Below, in pieces: positions 53,162 to 61,680 of a DNA stretch of 64,000 bases. The notes beneath the pieces are model-generated. The model had not been told where the DNA came from and did no database searches. It saw only the letters and a program-made list of their open reading frames with translations. How positions within the stretch are numbered: position 1 is the first letter of the stretch; every line of letters begins with the position of its first letter. Both the position numbers and the translations under genes were made by a program. The stretch comes from Verrucomicrobiota bacterium (GTDB lineage: Bacteria; Verrucomicrobiota; Verrucomicrobiia; Opitutales; Opitutaceae). Location: contig JAEZDN010000011.1 in NCBI GenBank assembly GCA_023433275.1, forward strand, positions 19,508-83,507, written 5' to 3'.

Positions 53162-54382
53162 ATGGAGCGCGCGACCATTCCCGTCCTGATTGTGGATGAC
53201 GACCCGACGACGACGGCCGTGTTGAGGGGCTTGTTGAAGGGCCTCGTGGCGGATGGATTGGCGTGCGAGACCACCTGCGTGGGGACCGGCGCGGATGCGC
53301 GGGTCGAGTTCAAGCGCGGTGGCCATGAGTTGGTGCTGCTCGATTACCTTTTGCCGGACGAGGACGGGTTGAGCCTGCTGGCGACGATCCATGCGATGCC
53401 GGAGAGGCGTCGGCCCGTGGTCATCATGCTCACGGGCGGGGGCAGCGAACAAGTGGCCGTCGAGGCAATGAAGCTGGGCGCGAAGGATTATGTGGTGAAG
53501 ACAGCGCTCAACCTGCCCACGCTGCGGCGGGCGATCCTCGGGGCGTTGGAACATCGGCGGCTCGAGGACCAACTCGCAGAATCCTCGGCGCTGTTGCGGC
53601 GCCAGCATCACCAGATGGAAGCCGACCTGGCGATGGCGCGGCAGGTGCAGCAGGCGTTGTTGCCGCAGCAGTACGACCCCTATGCCGCGGGTGGACGGGT
53701 CCTTCGTTTCTCCCATCGGTGGCTCCCGGTTCACCAGGTGGCGGGGGATTTCTTCGGGGTCTTCCCGGTGTCCGCCACCGCCGCGGGGATTTTCCAATGT
53801 GACGTCATGGGGCACGGCGTGCGCGCGGCGCTCATCACCGCGCTGCTGCGCGGACTTCTCCGCGAGCAGCAGGCGCTCGCCGGGGACCCCGGGGCGTTTC
53901 TCGCCGCGCTCAACCGGCAGTTCGGGAGCATTCTCGCGCGGGCCGGGGATTTGGTGTACGTGACAGCCGTTTATATCGTGGCCGATGTGGCGGCGGGCGA
54001 AGTGCGCTACGCGAACGCCGGGCATCCCACGCCTCTCCTGCTCGAGCGCGGGGCCGGGCGGGCCAGCCCGTGCCGCATGCCCGACGGGCCCGGGCCCGCG
54101 CTGGGGTTGATGCCCGAATTTGTCTACGACACGGCGGCCCGGCCGATCACCGCCGGCGACACGGTGCTGCTATTCACGGATGGAATCTACGAGGTTGAGA
54201 GCCAGGAAGGCGAACAGCTCGGTCAGGGTGACTTCGCGGATCTGGTGACCGCGCGGCTCAACCAGCCCACGGCGGCATTGCTCGACGGGCTGTTGCAGGA
54301 TGTGCAGGCCCATCGCGGGAGCGGGGAACAGTTGCCTGATGATGTGTGCCTGCTCGCGGTGGATTGCGTCCACGCGGAGTGA
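53162..54382 (+). CDS. Receiver domain-PP2C phosphatase (RsbU/SpoIIE type)
   Basis: A 406-residue response regulator with output phosphatase. The receiver (5-125) has VDDD (11-14), the phosphoacceptor Asp61 in LLDYLLPDEDG, Thr91 and Lys113. A linker coiled coil (HHQMEADLAMARQVQQALLP) leads to a PP2C-like domain with GDFFGVF, CDVMGHGVRA and PDDVCLLA, each with its metal Asp. Such proteins dephosphorylate anti-sigma-factor antagonists in partner-switching. No partner genes lie next to it. Confidence 0.92.
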   Translation: MERATIPVLIVDDDPTTTAVLRGLLKGLVADGLACETTCVGTGADARVEFKRGGHELVLLDYLLPDEDGLSLLATIHAMPERRRPVVIMLTGGGSEQVAVEAMKLGAKDYVVKTALNLPTLRRAILGALEHRRLEDQLAESSALLRRQHHQMEADLAMARQVQQALLPQQYDPYAAGGRVLRFSHRWLPVHQVAGDFFGVFPVSATAAGIFQCDVMGHGVRAALITALLRGLLREQQALAGDPGAFLAALNRQFGSILARAGDLVYVTAVYIVADVAAGEVRYANAGHPTPLLLERGAGRASPCRMPDGPGPALGLMPEFVYDTAARPITAGDTVLLFTDGIYEVESQEGEQLGQGDFADLVTARLNQPTAALLDGLLQDVQAHRGSGEQLPDDVCLLAVDCVHAE

Positions 54383-54446
54383 CGAAACGGGTCGCCCGGG
54401 GGTTGCATTCTTCCAGCGGCTCGTTCTTTTCACGTATCCACCTTCC

Positions 54447-55166
54447 ATGAATCGCCTGACCCCCCTCCTTTGCGCCTCCCTCGGCACCCTTATCCTTTCG
54501 CTCACCGCGTGCGGCAAGAAGCCGGCGGAAGCTCCCGTGGCGACCGCGCCTGCCGCTCCCCAGATCGAATCGGTCGACCAGAAGGTGAGCTACGGCATCG
54601 GCTATAATGTCGGTTCCGGCCTCGCGCGGGACAGCGCCCTCGCGGTGGATCAGGCGGCGTTGTTTGCCGGCATCTCGGATGCGCTGGCCAAGGCGGAGAC
54701 CCGCATTCCGGAGGCGGACCTCGAGACCGCATTCCAAGCCATGCAGCAGAAGATGATCGCGGCGCAATCGGCCGAGGCCGAAAAGCAACTCGCGGCCGGC
54801 AACGAGTATCTGGCGAAGAACAAGGCCAAGCCCGGCGTCACCGTGACGGCTTCCGGTCTCCAGTATGAAGTGTTGAAGAGCGGCGATGGCCCCAAGCCGA
54901 AGGAGAGCAACACGGTGAAGGTTCACTACCACGGCACGCTCATCGACGGCACGGTCTTCGACAGCTCGGTCGAGCGCAACGAGCCCATCGAGTTTCCGGT
55001 CACCGGCGTCATTCCGGGTTGGGTCGAGGCCCTGCAGCTGATGTCGGTCGGCGACAAGTGGAAGCTGACGATCCCGCCGGCGATCGCCTACGGGGCGCGG
55101 GCCAAGGGCAACATTCCCGCCAACTCGGTGCTGATCTTCGAGGTCGAATTGCTCGGCGTGCGGTAA
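54447..55166 (+). CDS. FKBP-type peptidyl-prolyl isomerase lipoprotein
   Basis: A 239-residue lipoprotein: signal peptide with lipobox LTAC (Cys about 22), then an FKBP N-terminal helical dimerisation part (45-125) and an FKBP domain with VKVHYHGTLIDGTVFDSS, VTGVIPGWVEALQLM and AYGARAKGNIPANS, the Mip/FkpA layout. It catalyses prolyl isomerisation and chaperones outer proteins. A poor A/T-rich leader is seen upstream; the gene is alone. Confidence 0.95.
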   Translation: MNRLTPLLCASLGTLILSLTACGKKPAEAPVATAPAAPQIESVDQKVSYGIGYNVGSGLARDSALAVDQAALFAGISDALAKAETRIPEADLETAFQAMQQKMIAAQSAEAEKQLAAGNEYLAKNKAKPGVTVTASGLQYEVLKSGDGPKPKESNTVKVHYHGTLIDGTVFDSSVERNEPIEFPVTGVIPGWVEALQLMSVGDKWKLTIPPAIAYGARAKGNIPANSVLIFEVELLGVR

Positions 55167-55228
55167 CGGCATCGCGGATCCCGGCACTTAAAGCGGGAAC
55201 CTCGAATTCCGCGGGGGTTCTATGGAGG

Positions 55229-55429
55229 ATGACTACCCTGAAGACCAGTCCTCGTCCTGCGGCCAAGAAATCGAATCGCGGCAAGACCTCGCTCGTGGGC
55301 TCGCGCACATCGGCGAAGCGCGAGCTTTCCGTCCTGCGTCGCGGTCGCGAGCGGCTCGAGGCGCAACCGCGACCGGACGAATCCTCCGCCCGGACGACCG
55401 TGGCGCCGCGACGGACCAGTCGCGCTTAA
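55229..55429 (+). CDS. Small basic protein, unknown
   Basis: A 66-residue, Arg/Lys-rich protein (MTTLKTSPRPAAKKSNRG at the start, ending VAPRRTSRA). The codon pattern is like that of real genes here. An alternative frame from 55222 (ATG, overlapping by seven bases) gives a longer, less plausible protein. It might be a histone-like or nucleic-acid-binding protein. The following 280 bases to 55709 contain a family E palindrome (55603-55622) and no gene. Confidence 0.4.
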   Translation: MTTLKTSPRPAAKKSNRGKTSLVGSRTSAKRELSVLRRGRERLEAQPRPDESSARTTVAPRRTSRA

Positions 55430-55709
55430 GGAGGGATATTTGCCTCGGTGAGAAAATGGGGGCCGGGTGCCCTCACCCGGCAACCGCCCCGGGCCATGAA
55501 TTCTCGCGTGTCCCGCAAACCTTGCGGCTTGCGGTCAAGTTTCGCGTGAAGGCAGATGCACCTGAAGGAAAGGGCAAGCGGTGGAGGCCTTGAACGCGCC
55601 AAGTGGGGGCGCCCGGCCCACAGTTGCGGAAGACAAGGAGGGACCGACTCGCGATTGAACGCGGCGGCCAGGGGCATGATGGACGCGACGCGGCGGGCCA
55701 AGGAGGCGG

Positions 55710-57461
55710 CTAGGTTTCGCGTCGGTGAACGGATTGGGCGATCAGTTCGGCGACGCTGCCGGATTGGCGGCCGCTGAATTCGTGGCGGAGGCGGTCACAG
55801 TGGGCGTGGATCTGCGCCTGGAATTTCTTGAGGTTGAAACTGGGATAGAGGCCCTCGCTGAGGACGCGCCACTGCGCGGTGTCCTGGATGGGTTTGGCGT
55901 TGTCCAGCACGGGATCACCGCTGGCGCCCACGCCGTTTTGACGACACAGCTTGCGCGCGAGGGACACGATGGCGGCCAGCTGGATATCTTCATTGATGGA
56001 AGCGGGGTCGTCGATGCCGCGCATGACGTTGACGAAACGGCGGGAGAGACCGGCGCGCTCGGCGAAGCGGGCGCCGAGGTGGTTGCCCGTGCAGCCCAGG
56101 AAAAGCTTCTCGACCTCGTGCAGGCGCAGGTGGTTCAAACGGGCATACTCGATGATGGCCTGGAAACCCGCGGGATGAAGGTGGGCGAGCAGAAGACGCC
56201 CGATGTCGTGGAGCTGGCCGGCCACGCGGGCGGCGGATTCAAGACTGTAGAACTCGAGGTCATGGCAGATCGCCTGGGCGATGCGGGCGACGCCGCGCTG
56301 GAATATCCAGTAGCGGGTCCAGCTGAACGAAGGCGGCAGATGGAATGCCCGCTCGGGCACGATCACCAGGCTCCGGGCCTGTTGCTCGAGACGTAGTTCG
56401 CCCAACTGGCCGACAGCGAGGCGCGCATCCTCGATGCGAACGCCGTCGTCGCCCGGGGGATGGGCCGCGTTGGCGGCGACGAGCATTTGCACGGTCAGTC
56501 CGGGATCACGGGCCACCAAGTCCATGAGCGGGTTGATACACGAGGGGTGACCGTTCGCCGCCATCTGGAACGCCGCGGCCGCCGAATCGATGATGGGGCA
56601 GCCGGGGAGCGCATCGATAGAGCGGCATAATTGCTCCCATGACACGACCGGGCACCGACCTTCCGCAGGGGCGGCGAGCCACGCGGTGCGGGCCCTGCCT
56701 TCCTCGACGGCTTGCGCGTCCAACCCGCCGTCAAAGCCGGGGGAGGCGCCGCGTTCGGGATCGAGCCGGTTCGCGAGCAACAGGATCGCGTATTCGAGCG
56801 ACTCGAGGGCGTCGGGCCAGGCGGACCAGCGGGCTTCATCCGCGAGGCGAGCGAGACGGGCCAGCGCATCCGTCACGACCCGTGCGCCAGCCTCCGCGGC
56901 CTGGCGTCGAAGCGGGCACAGCATCTCCGTTGCATGGCGGGCATCGGCCCGGTCGGGACAATGGCGCAGCGGCTCGGTGGCCAGCGCGAGATTGCGGTGC
57001 AAGGTCTCGAGTTGTTCGCGCAGGGGGGTGAAGGTGGCTCCCGTTCCGCAGCCAGCTGCCTTTTCGTCTTCAAAGAAGACCTCCCGCCACGGGTGGGCCC
57101 CGGCTTTTTCGATTTCCGCGAACACGGCTTCGTCGTCGTAGGGCTTTGCGAGGAAGTTTTGAACCCGCAGCTCGAGGGCTTGGTGCACGGAATCGCGGTC
57201 GCCATGGCCGGTGTAGATCACAACGGGCAATCGCCGCAGATGGCAGTCGGCGCGCACTTTCCGGATGAGGTCCATCCCGCTGGCGCCATGGTCCAGGTTC
57301 AACGCCGTGATGAGCAGATCCACCCCGGGGTTTCGGCGCAGGAAGGCCCAAGCCTCGTTGGGTTGCGCCACGACGGCGAGACGATGCTCGCCGCGCGCGA
57401 GGATGCCCTGCATGGCACGCCTCGCCGTCTCGTTGGGTTCGACTAGGAGGATCCGGGCCAT
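55710..57461 (-). CDS. Pseudo-receiver/HDOD-domain protein
   Basis: A 583-residue protein. The N-terminal receiver-like domain (3-120) begins ILLVEPNETARR; the usual second acidic residue is Pro9, and the phosphoacceptor site reads DLLITALNL, with Ala53 instead of Asp. Thr in VVIYTGHG and Lys in FLAKPYDD are kept. After a helical middle part, an HDOD domain covers about 285-520, with the HD-like GQLHDIGRLLLAHLHP. HDOD proteins take part in c-di-GMP-related and chemosensory signalling. The receiver cannot be phosphorylated in the usual way and may be constitutive or ligand-controlled. Confidence 0.85.
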   Translation of the reverse strand: MARILLVEPNETARRAMQGILARGEHRLAVVAQPNEAWAFLRRNPGVDLLITALNLDHGASGMDLIRKVRADCHLRRLPVVIYTGHGDRDSVHQALELRVQNFLAKPYDDEAVFAEIEKAGAHPWREVFFEDEKAAGCGTGATFTPLREQLETLHRNLALATEPLRHCPDRADARHATEMLCPLRRQAAEAGARVVTDALARLARLADEARWSAWPDALESLEYAILLLANRLDPERGASPGFDGGLDAQAVEEGRARTAWLAAPAEGRCPVVSWEQLCRSIDALPGCPIIDSAAAAFQMAANGHPSCINPLMDLVARDPGLTVQMLVAANAAHPPGDDGVRIEDARLAVGQLGELRLEQQARSLVIVPERAFHLPPSFSWTRYWIFQRGVARIAQAICHDLEFYSLESAARVAGQLHDIGRLLLAHLHPAGFQAIIEYARLNHLRLHEVEKLFLGCTGNHLGARFAERAGLSRRFVNVMRGIDDPASINEDIQLAAIVSLARKLCRQNGVGASGDPVLDNAKPIQDTAQWRVLSEGLYPSFNLKKFQAQIHAHCDRLRHEFSGRQSGSVAELIAQSVHRRET

Positions 57462-57609
57462 GGACGGGTTGACGCGTGGCGGCCGGGCGCAATGGCTGCG
57501 GGGTGCGCTGGTGCGTCACGGACGGCAACGGCTCCACAGGGCGTTCGCTTGAGGTAAAAAGGCGACGGGCCGGCTCCGGGCGCCCCCTGGGGAAGGCGTC
57601 GTCGAACTC

Positions 57610-58320
57610 CTAACGTTCGTGCACCGGCAGAACGTCGCGGACGCGGGTGGCGCGCCGTCCGGTGAGCACGGCGTCGATCACCCGCGCATAGGGCAGCTCC
57701 TGGTTGGCTTGGGTGGAGCGCAGGAGCAGCGCACCGCGGCTCATGTCGCCGCGGCCGACGAAATCCCTGGGAAAGAGCAGGCGCGGGCCGAAAACATCGA
57801 GCAGAACGTCGCGGTATTTGGGCGTGGCGATGCTGCCCAGCAGGATGGCGTTGCCCTGGTCGCCGAGCTTCCGGGCGAGCGCCCGGGCATGGCGCCGGAG
57901 GGGACGGAAATAAGCGGGATCGAGGGGATCGATGTCGGTCGCGCCGAACGCGGCGATCTCGGCGGGGCCGACGGGGAGGGAGGGATCGACGAGCCCGGCA
58001 TTGGACGTGATCACCCGCACCGAGTCGCCGCGCCTCGCGTTGGCGAAATGGGACGCGTAGGTGATCTTGCCGCGGAAATAGAGGCCGCTGGTGAACGTGA
58101 AGACCGTGGAAAGGGGCAGGCCTTTGGCGTGAAATTCCTTCGCGAGGGGAAATGGGGCCTTGGGATTCAGGAGAAGCTTCGCCCGCAAGCCGCCGACGTG
58201 AGCGGGAGAAAGAAGGAACAGGCGCGGGGCATCCGGACCGACGGCGGTGGTAGCGGTGGTAGCGGTGGCGGTGGTGGCGGCGGTGGCGCGTGCGGGCGCG
58301 GTTTTGCTGGCGCGAGGCAT
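57610..58320 (-). CDS. Conserved protein of unknown function
   Basis: A 236-residue protein. The first 30 residues are Ala/Thr-rich, encoded by a simple repeat of gcc/acc codons (58240-58295). The conserved part starts RLFLLSPAHVGGLRAKLLL and includes TFTSGLYFRGKITYASHF, VITSNAGLVDP, TDIDPLDPAYFRPL, ILLGSIATPKYRDVL and FVGRGDMSRGALLLR. I recall proteins of this pattern as an uncharacterised family found in several phyla. The aspartates and the GRGD segment may form an active site, but no function can be assigned. Confidence 0.6.
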   Translation of the reverse strand: MPRASKTAPARATAATTATATTATTAVGPDAPRLFLLSPAHVGGLRAKLLLNPKAPFPLAKEFHAKGLPLSTVFTFTSGLYFRGKITYASHFANARRGDSVRVITSNAGLVDPSLPVGPAEIAAFGATDIDPLDPAYFRPLRRHARALARKLGDQGNAILLGSIATPKYRDVLLDVFGPRLLFPRDFVGRGDMSRGALLLRSTQANQELPYARVIDAVLTGRRATRVRDVLPVHER

Positions 58321-58460
58321 GCAGGAAGGACATCGGATCGCGATGGCGGTGCGGGTTCAGCAAACATTCTTGGGCAAGTTCCCCCGCAGTTGATCGACCA
58401 CGTCAAACGTGGAGCCGGCCCGGCCCCGGGCCGATCGGACCACGCGCGGGGGCGAGGCAA

Positions 58461-58484
58461 CCGGGGCGGGGGCGCCCCGGCTCC
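58461..58484. repeat. Family B palindrome
   Basis: ccggggcgggggcgccccgg followed by ctcc (minus-strand GGAG head), identical to the copy at 15394-15417. It lies in the 329-base divergent gap before the GNAT gene, in which no other gene is seen. Confidence 0.75.
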
Positions 58485-58649
58485 AGGGGTGATGGAGGCC
58501 CTGCCTTTCAGTCTGATAAGCGAGCCTCGATCGGCCTGAGGGCGAGTCGTCCAGACGAGCCGTGGATTAATGGAGCGGCTCGTCCGGAGGACTCCCCCCT
58601 CGTTCGGTTGAGCCTTGGAACCGAGGCGCCGGGCGGTAGGGTTTTTATC

Positions 58650-59492
58650 ATGGATGTTCGGTTTGTACCGATGGCGGAGTTCGGGCTGACGGGTGGGGCG
58701 GAACTGCTGACCCGGGCGTTTGCGGATTATTTTGTGACCATCGCGTTCAGCGAGGAGGGGCTGGGCCGCATGGCCAAGTTGGACAGTGTCGAATTCTCGC
58801 TCAGCCCGGTGATGATCCTAAAAAACGAGGCCGTGGGGGCGGCGCTGATCGCGCGGCGGGGCAATGCCAGCCGGCTCGCGGGCATGGCGCTCCTGCCACA
58901 CGCGCGAAAACAGGGAGCGGGGCGCGCGCTGATGACTTATCTCCTGCGTGAGGCGAGCGAACGAGGCGATGCACGGATGGGGTTGGAAGTCATCGAGCAG
59001 AATGTGCCGGCCGTGAAACTCTACGAGGCGATGGGATTTCGAAAGATCCGCCGGCTGGTCGGATTTGCGGGCGCGCCACCCGAAGGCCTCGAGCCGGAGC
59101 CAGGACTTGAAGTCGTGAGCGTGCAGGCAGTCGCTGCGGCCGTGGCGGGGATGGAACCGGCGATCGGCTGGCCCTGGCAGCTGTCGGCGGAGACCGTGGC
59201 GCAATTGCCGCCGCCCGCGTCCGGCTACACCTTGGATGGGGCGAGTGTGCTCGTGCTAAACCCGGCCGGGCCGGTGGTGGGACTGCGGGGTCTCGCGGTG
59301 GAGGGGGGATTGCGGCGTGCGGAGCGCGCGGCACGACTGTTGCGCGCCGTGATGGCGCGGCATCCCGCCAAGGAATGGCGGTTCAGCGCGATGTGGCCGG
59401 AGGAACTGGCGGTGTGGTTCGAGCGCGCGGGGCTGCCCCGGCAGCAGCTCACGCAGTGGCAGATGGTGCGCGAGCCTGGTCGCGAGGAATGA
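58650..59492 (+). CDS. GNAT-family N-acetyltransferase
   Basis: A 280-residue protein. The N-terminal GNAT domain (2-140) has the acetyl-CoA loop ARKQGAGRALMTYLL (R/QxxGxG/A) and VIEQNVPAVKLYEAMGFRK, the typical last motif. A second, looser GNAT-like half (160-275) has LLRAVMARHP and WPEELAVWFERAGLP. The substrate is unknown. The ATG at 58650 gives the family start; the longer frame from 58290 overlaps the divergent gene. Confidence 0.85.
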   Translation: MDVRFVPMAEFGLTGGAELLTRAFADYFVTIAFSEEGLGRMAKLDSVEFSLSPVMILKNEAVGAALIARRGNASRLAGMALLPHARKQGAGRALMTYLLREASERGDARMGLEVIEQNVPAVKLYEAMGFRKIRRLVGFAGAPPEGLEPEPGLEVVSVQAVAAAVAGMEPAIGWPWQLSAETVAQLPPPASGYTLDGASVLVLNPAGPVVGLRGLAVEGGLRRAERAARLLRAVMARHPAKEWRFSAMWPEELAVWFERAGLPRQQLTQWQMVREPGREE

Positions 59493-59511
59493 TCCTGAAT
59501 CATTCAGTGGG

Positions 59512-59541
59512 AAACCACGGACGGACACAGATGGACACGGA
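59512..59541. repeat. Family G half element
   Basis: aaccacggacggacacagatggacacggat at 59512-59541 (written in two parts: aaccacggacggacacag, atggacacggat), related to 27849-27866. Only one arm is present. Confidence 0.6.
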
Positions 59542-59612
59542 TCAGAATGGCTTACAGCGGTTGAGAACTCGCGGTAGTGAAATGGCCCGCGGGTTTCACG
59601 ATGACACGAAAA

Positions 59613-59635
59613 GGGCGTGGTCGAGCCACGCCCCT
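59613..59635. repeat. Family A2 palindrome
   Basis: gggcgtggtcgagccacgcc plus ccctg, a perfect stem like the one at 63909-63933. A further 10-bp inverted repeat (59644-59653 with 59659-59668) follows near the end of cysK and may act as its terminator, though without a T tract. Confidence 0.65.
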
Positions 59636-59685
59636 GTTAACTGAGGCGCACGATGTGGGATCGTGCGCCGATTGAAGTCTCGCGG

Positions 59686-60774
59686 TTACGACGCCGGCAT
59701 TTGGAAGCCGGGGGTGGATTTTGAAAGGGCGTCCTCGTCCGGGCTCATGCCTTCAACGATGCCCTCGAACAGCGGCGTGGTCATGTAGCGCTCGCCGGTG
59801 TCGGGCAGCATCGCGAGGATCACGGAGCCGGCGGGGGCCTTCTCGGCGATTTGGATGGCGGTCGCAAACGTCGCACCGGCGGAGATGCCGACGAAGATGC
59901 CTTCCTTTTGCGCCAGTTTGCGGGACCACTCGATGCCCTGCGGTCCGGGGATGCCGACGAGCTCGTCGTAGAACTTCTGGTCGAGGCCCTCCTGCAGCAC
60001 GTAGGGGATGAAGTCGGGCGTCCACCCCTGCACCGGATGGGCGTTCCACGCGGGGTGTCCGGCCGAGGGGCCATGGTCGGCGGCGCGAGCTTGGGCGGTA
60101 CCGCTGGCCACGAGGGCGGCGTTGGCGGGCTCAGTGAGGATGATCTTGGTTTCAGGACGCTCCCGGCGCAGCACGCGGCTCACGCCGGTGAAGGTGCCGC
60201 CGGTGCCGTAGCCGGTGACGAAGTAGTCGAGGCGCTGGCCCTTGAAATCGGCGAGGATCTCGCGCGCGGTCGTGTTCTCGTGAATGCGGGCGTTGGCGGG
60301 GGTCTCGAACTGACGGGCGAAGAACCAGCCATTTTTCTCGGCGAGCTCCTTCGCCTTGGCGTACATGCCATAGCCCTTCGCGGCGCGCGGGGTGAGGACG
60401 ACCTTGGCGCCGAGGAAGCGCATGAGTTTGCGACGCTCGATGGAGAAGCTGTCGGCCATGGTGACGACGAGCGGGTAGCCCTTCGCGGCGCAAACCATGG
60501 CGAGGCCGATGCCGGTGTTGCCGCTGGTGGCCTCGACGACGGTCTGGCCGGGCTTGAGCGCGCCGGAGCGCTCGGCTTCCTCGATGATGCTGATCGCGAG
60601 CCGGTCCTTGACGGAGGAGGCGGGGTTGAAGAACTCCGCCTTCACGTAGAGCGTCACGTGCTTCGGGGCGAGGTGGTTGATCCGGATGCACGGCGTGTTG
60701 CCGATGGTGTCGACGATGCTGTTGTACAGGCGGCCCTGGCCGCTGGTCTGGCGTGGGGAGGAGTTCGAGCTCAT
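59686..60774 (-). CDS. cysK: Cysteine synthase (O-acetylserine sulfhydrylase)
   Basis: A 362-residue PLP enzyme of fold type II: TIGNTPCIRINHL, the PLP Lys56 in SSVKDRLA, EATSGNTGIGLAMVCAAKG (substrate Ser/Thr loop) and TGYGTGGTFTG (phosphate loop). It makes cysteine from O-acetylserine and sulfide. An insert near 225-250 (ARAADHGPSAGHPAWNAHPVQ) is longer than usual. It is separate from the cys operon at 27-34 kb but uses its sulfide. Confidence 0.95.
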   Translation of the reverse strand: MSSNSSPRQTSGQGRLYNSIVDTIGNTPCIRINHLAPKHVTLYVKAEFFNPASSVKDRLAISIIEEAERSGALKPGQTVVEATSGNTGIGLAMVCAAKGYPLVVTMADSFSIERRKLMRFLGAKVVLTPRAAKGYGMYAKAKELAEKNGWFFARQFETPANARIHENTTAREILADFKGQRLDYFVTGYGTGGTFTGVSRVLRRERPETKIILTEPANAALVASGTAQARAADHGPSAGHPAWNAHPVQGWTPDFIPYVLQEGLDQKFYDELVGIPGPQGIEWSRKLAQKEGIFVGISAGATFATAIQIAEKAPAGSVILAMLPDTGERYMTTPLFEGIVEGMSPDEDALSKSTPGFQMPAS

Positions 60775-60886
60775 GGGGCCTGAAGAGATATGCCAAAGCC
60801 CCGGTCAGGCAAGCGCCGGTGAGGCACGCCTGGGGGCACTTGGGGACATCGGCGATGACGGCGAGCCGGCGGGCGCGCGTTCGAAA

Positions 60887-61675
60887 TCAGGGGGTCGAGG
60901 GTGCGCGGGCCGGTGCACCGAGCCAATCGGTGTAGCGTTGGACAATGCGTCCCGGCACCACCAGTTGCCACTGCTCCTGGTCCGGGCGCAGGGAAAACAG
61001 GGCGAGTTTGTTGTTTCCCTCCGCATCAAAGATCTGGGCGGTGACTTTGGTTTCCTCGGGACTCGAGTAGTGGTTCAGGATCGTCGCGCTTCCCAACGGG
61101 ATGTCCTTGGCCGTCAGGTGGGCCACGAGGCGGGTGGAAGAACCGAATGCGTCGCGCAGGCTCGAGGGAAGTCGGTTGAAGAGCATGTCGGCGCGAATCC
61201 GGGCTTCGGGGTCGAGAGCCAGCAGGGGGACGAGCGCGTCGATGTTGCCGTTCGCCGCGGCCCAGAGCACCGATTCAAAGGCGGCCTGCGGGCTTGATTG
61301 CCCGGCGTTGCGCCAGAGTCGATGGGCGAGAACCTGTCCGGCGAGGCGAGGGGCCGGTGGCGCATCCGGCTCAAGCGTGCGGTCGGCGCTTTGCGCGGAT
61401 GTCCGGGCGCGCTGGCGAATCGATTCCAATTCGGCCCGCAGCTGCGCCACCGCGGTACGTTCGGCGAGGACGGCCTCCAACTCTTCCGGGCTGGGTTGGG
61501 CGTCAGCCAGCGTTTGATGTTCGAGCTCGAGTTGCGCGCGAACGGCGGCGCGGGCCCGCTCGCGAGCGATTTCGTCGCGCAGCGCGCTCTTTCGGTGGTG
61601 TTGCCACGCCAGCCCGGCGAAAACGATCGCGGCAGGCAACGTCACGACAAGGTACGAACGGAATTTCGGGCGCAT
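60887..61675 (-). CDS. Membrane-anchored coiled-coil protein, partner of the sigma-TonB fusion
   Basis: A 262-residue protein (ATG at 61675). One N-terminal membrane segment (YLVVTLPAAIVFAGLAWQ), then a coiled coil (about 28-95, rich in Glu/Arg/Ala) and a C-terminal domain with SVLWAAANGNIDALVPLLAL and EETKVTAQIFDAEGNNKLAL, not recognised. It starts five bases after the sigma-factor gene, so the two are one transcript. Verrucomicrobial sigma-factor loci often carry such a companion. It may couple a periplasmic signal to the sigma factor. Confidence 0.75.
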   Translation of the reverse strand: MRPKFRSYLVVTLPAAIVFAGLAWQHHRKSALRDEIARERARAAVRAQLELEHQTLADAQPSPEELEAVLAERTAVAQLRAELESIRQRARTSAQSADRTLEPDAPPAPRLAGQVLAHRLWRNAGQSSPQAAFESVLWAAANGNIDALVPLLALDPEARIRADMLFNRLPSSLRDAFGSSTRLVAHLTAKDIPLGSATILNHYSSPEETKVTAQIFDAEGNNKLALFSLRPDQEQWQLVVPGRIVQRYTDWLGAPARAPSTP

Positions 61676-61680
61676 GGGAG

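Noticed and set aside
55222..55593. A 123-codon frame overlapping the small basic protein
   Set aside because: Its composition and codon-position pattern are worse than those of the 55229 frame, and it has no recognisable motif.
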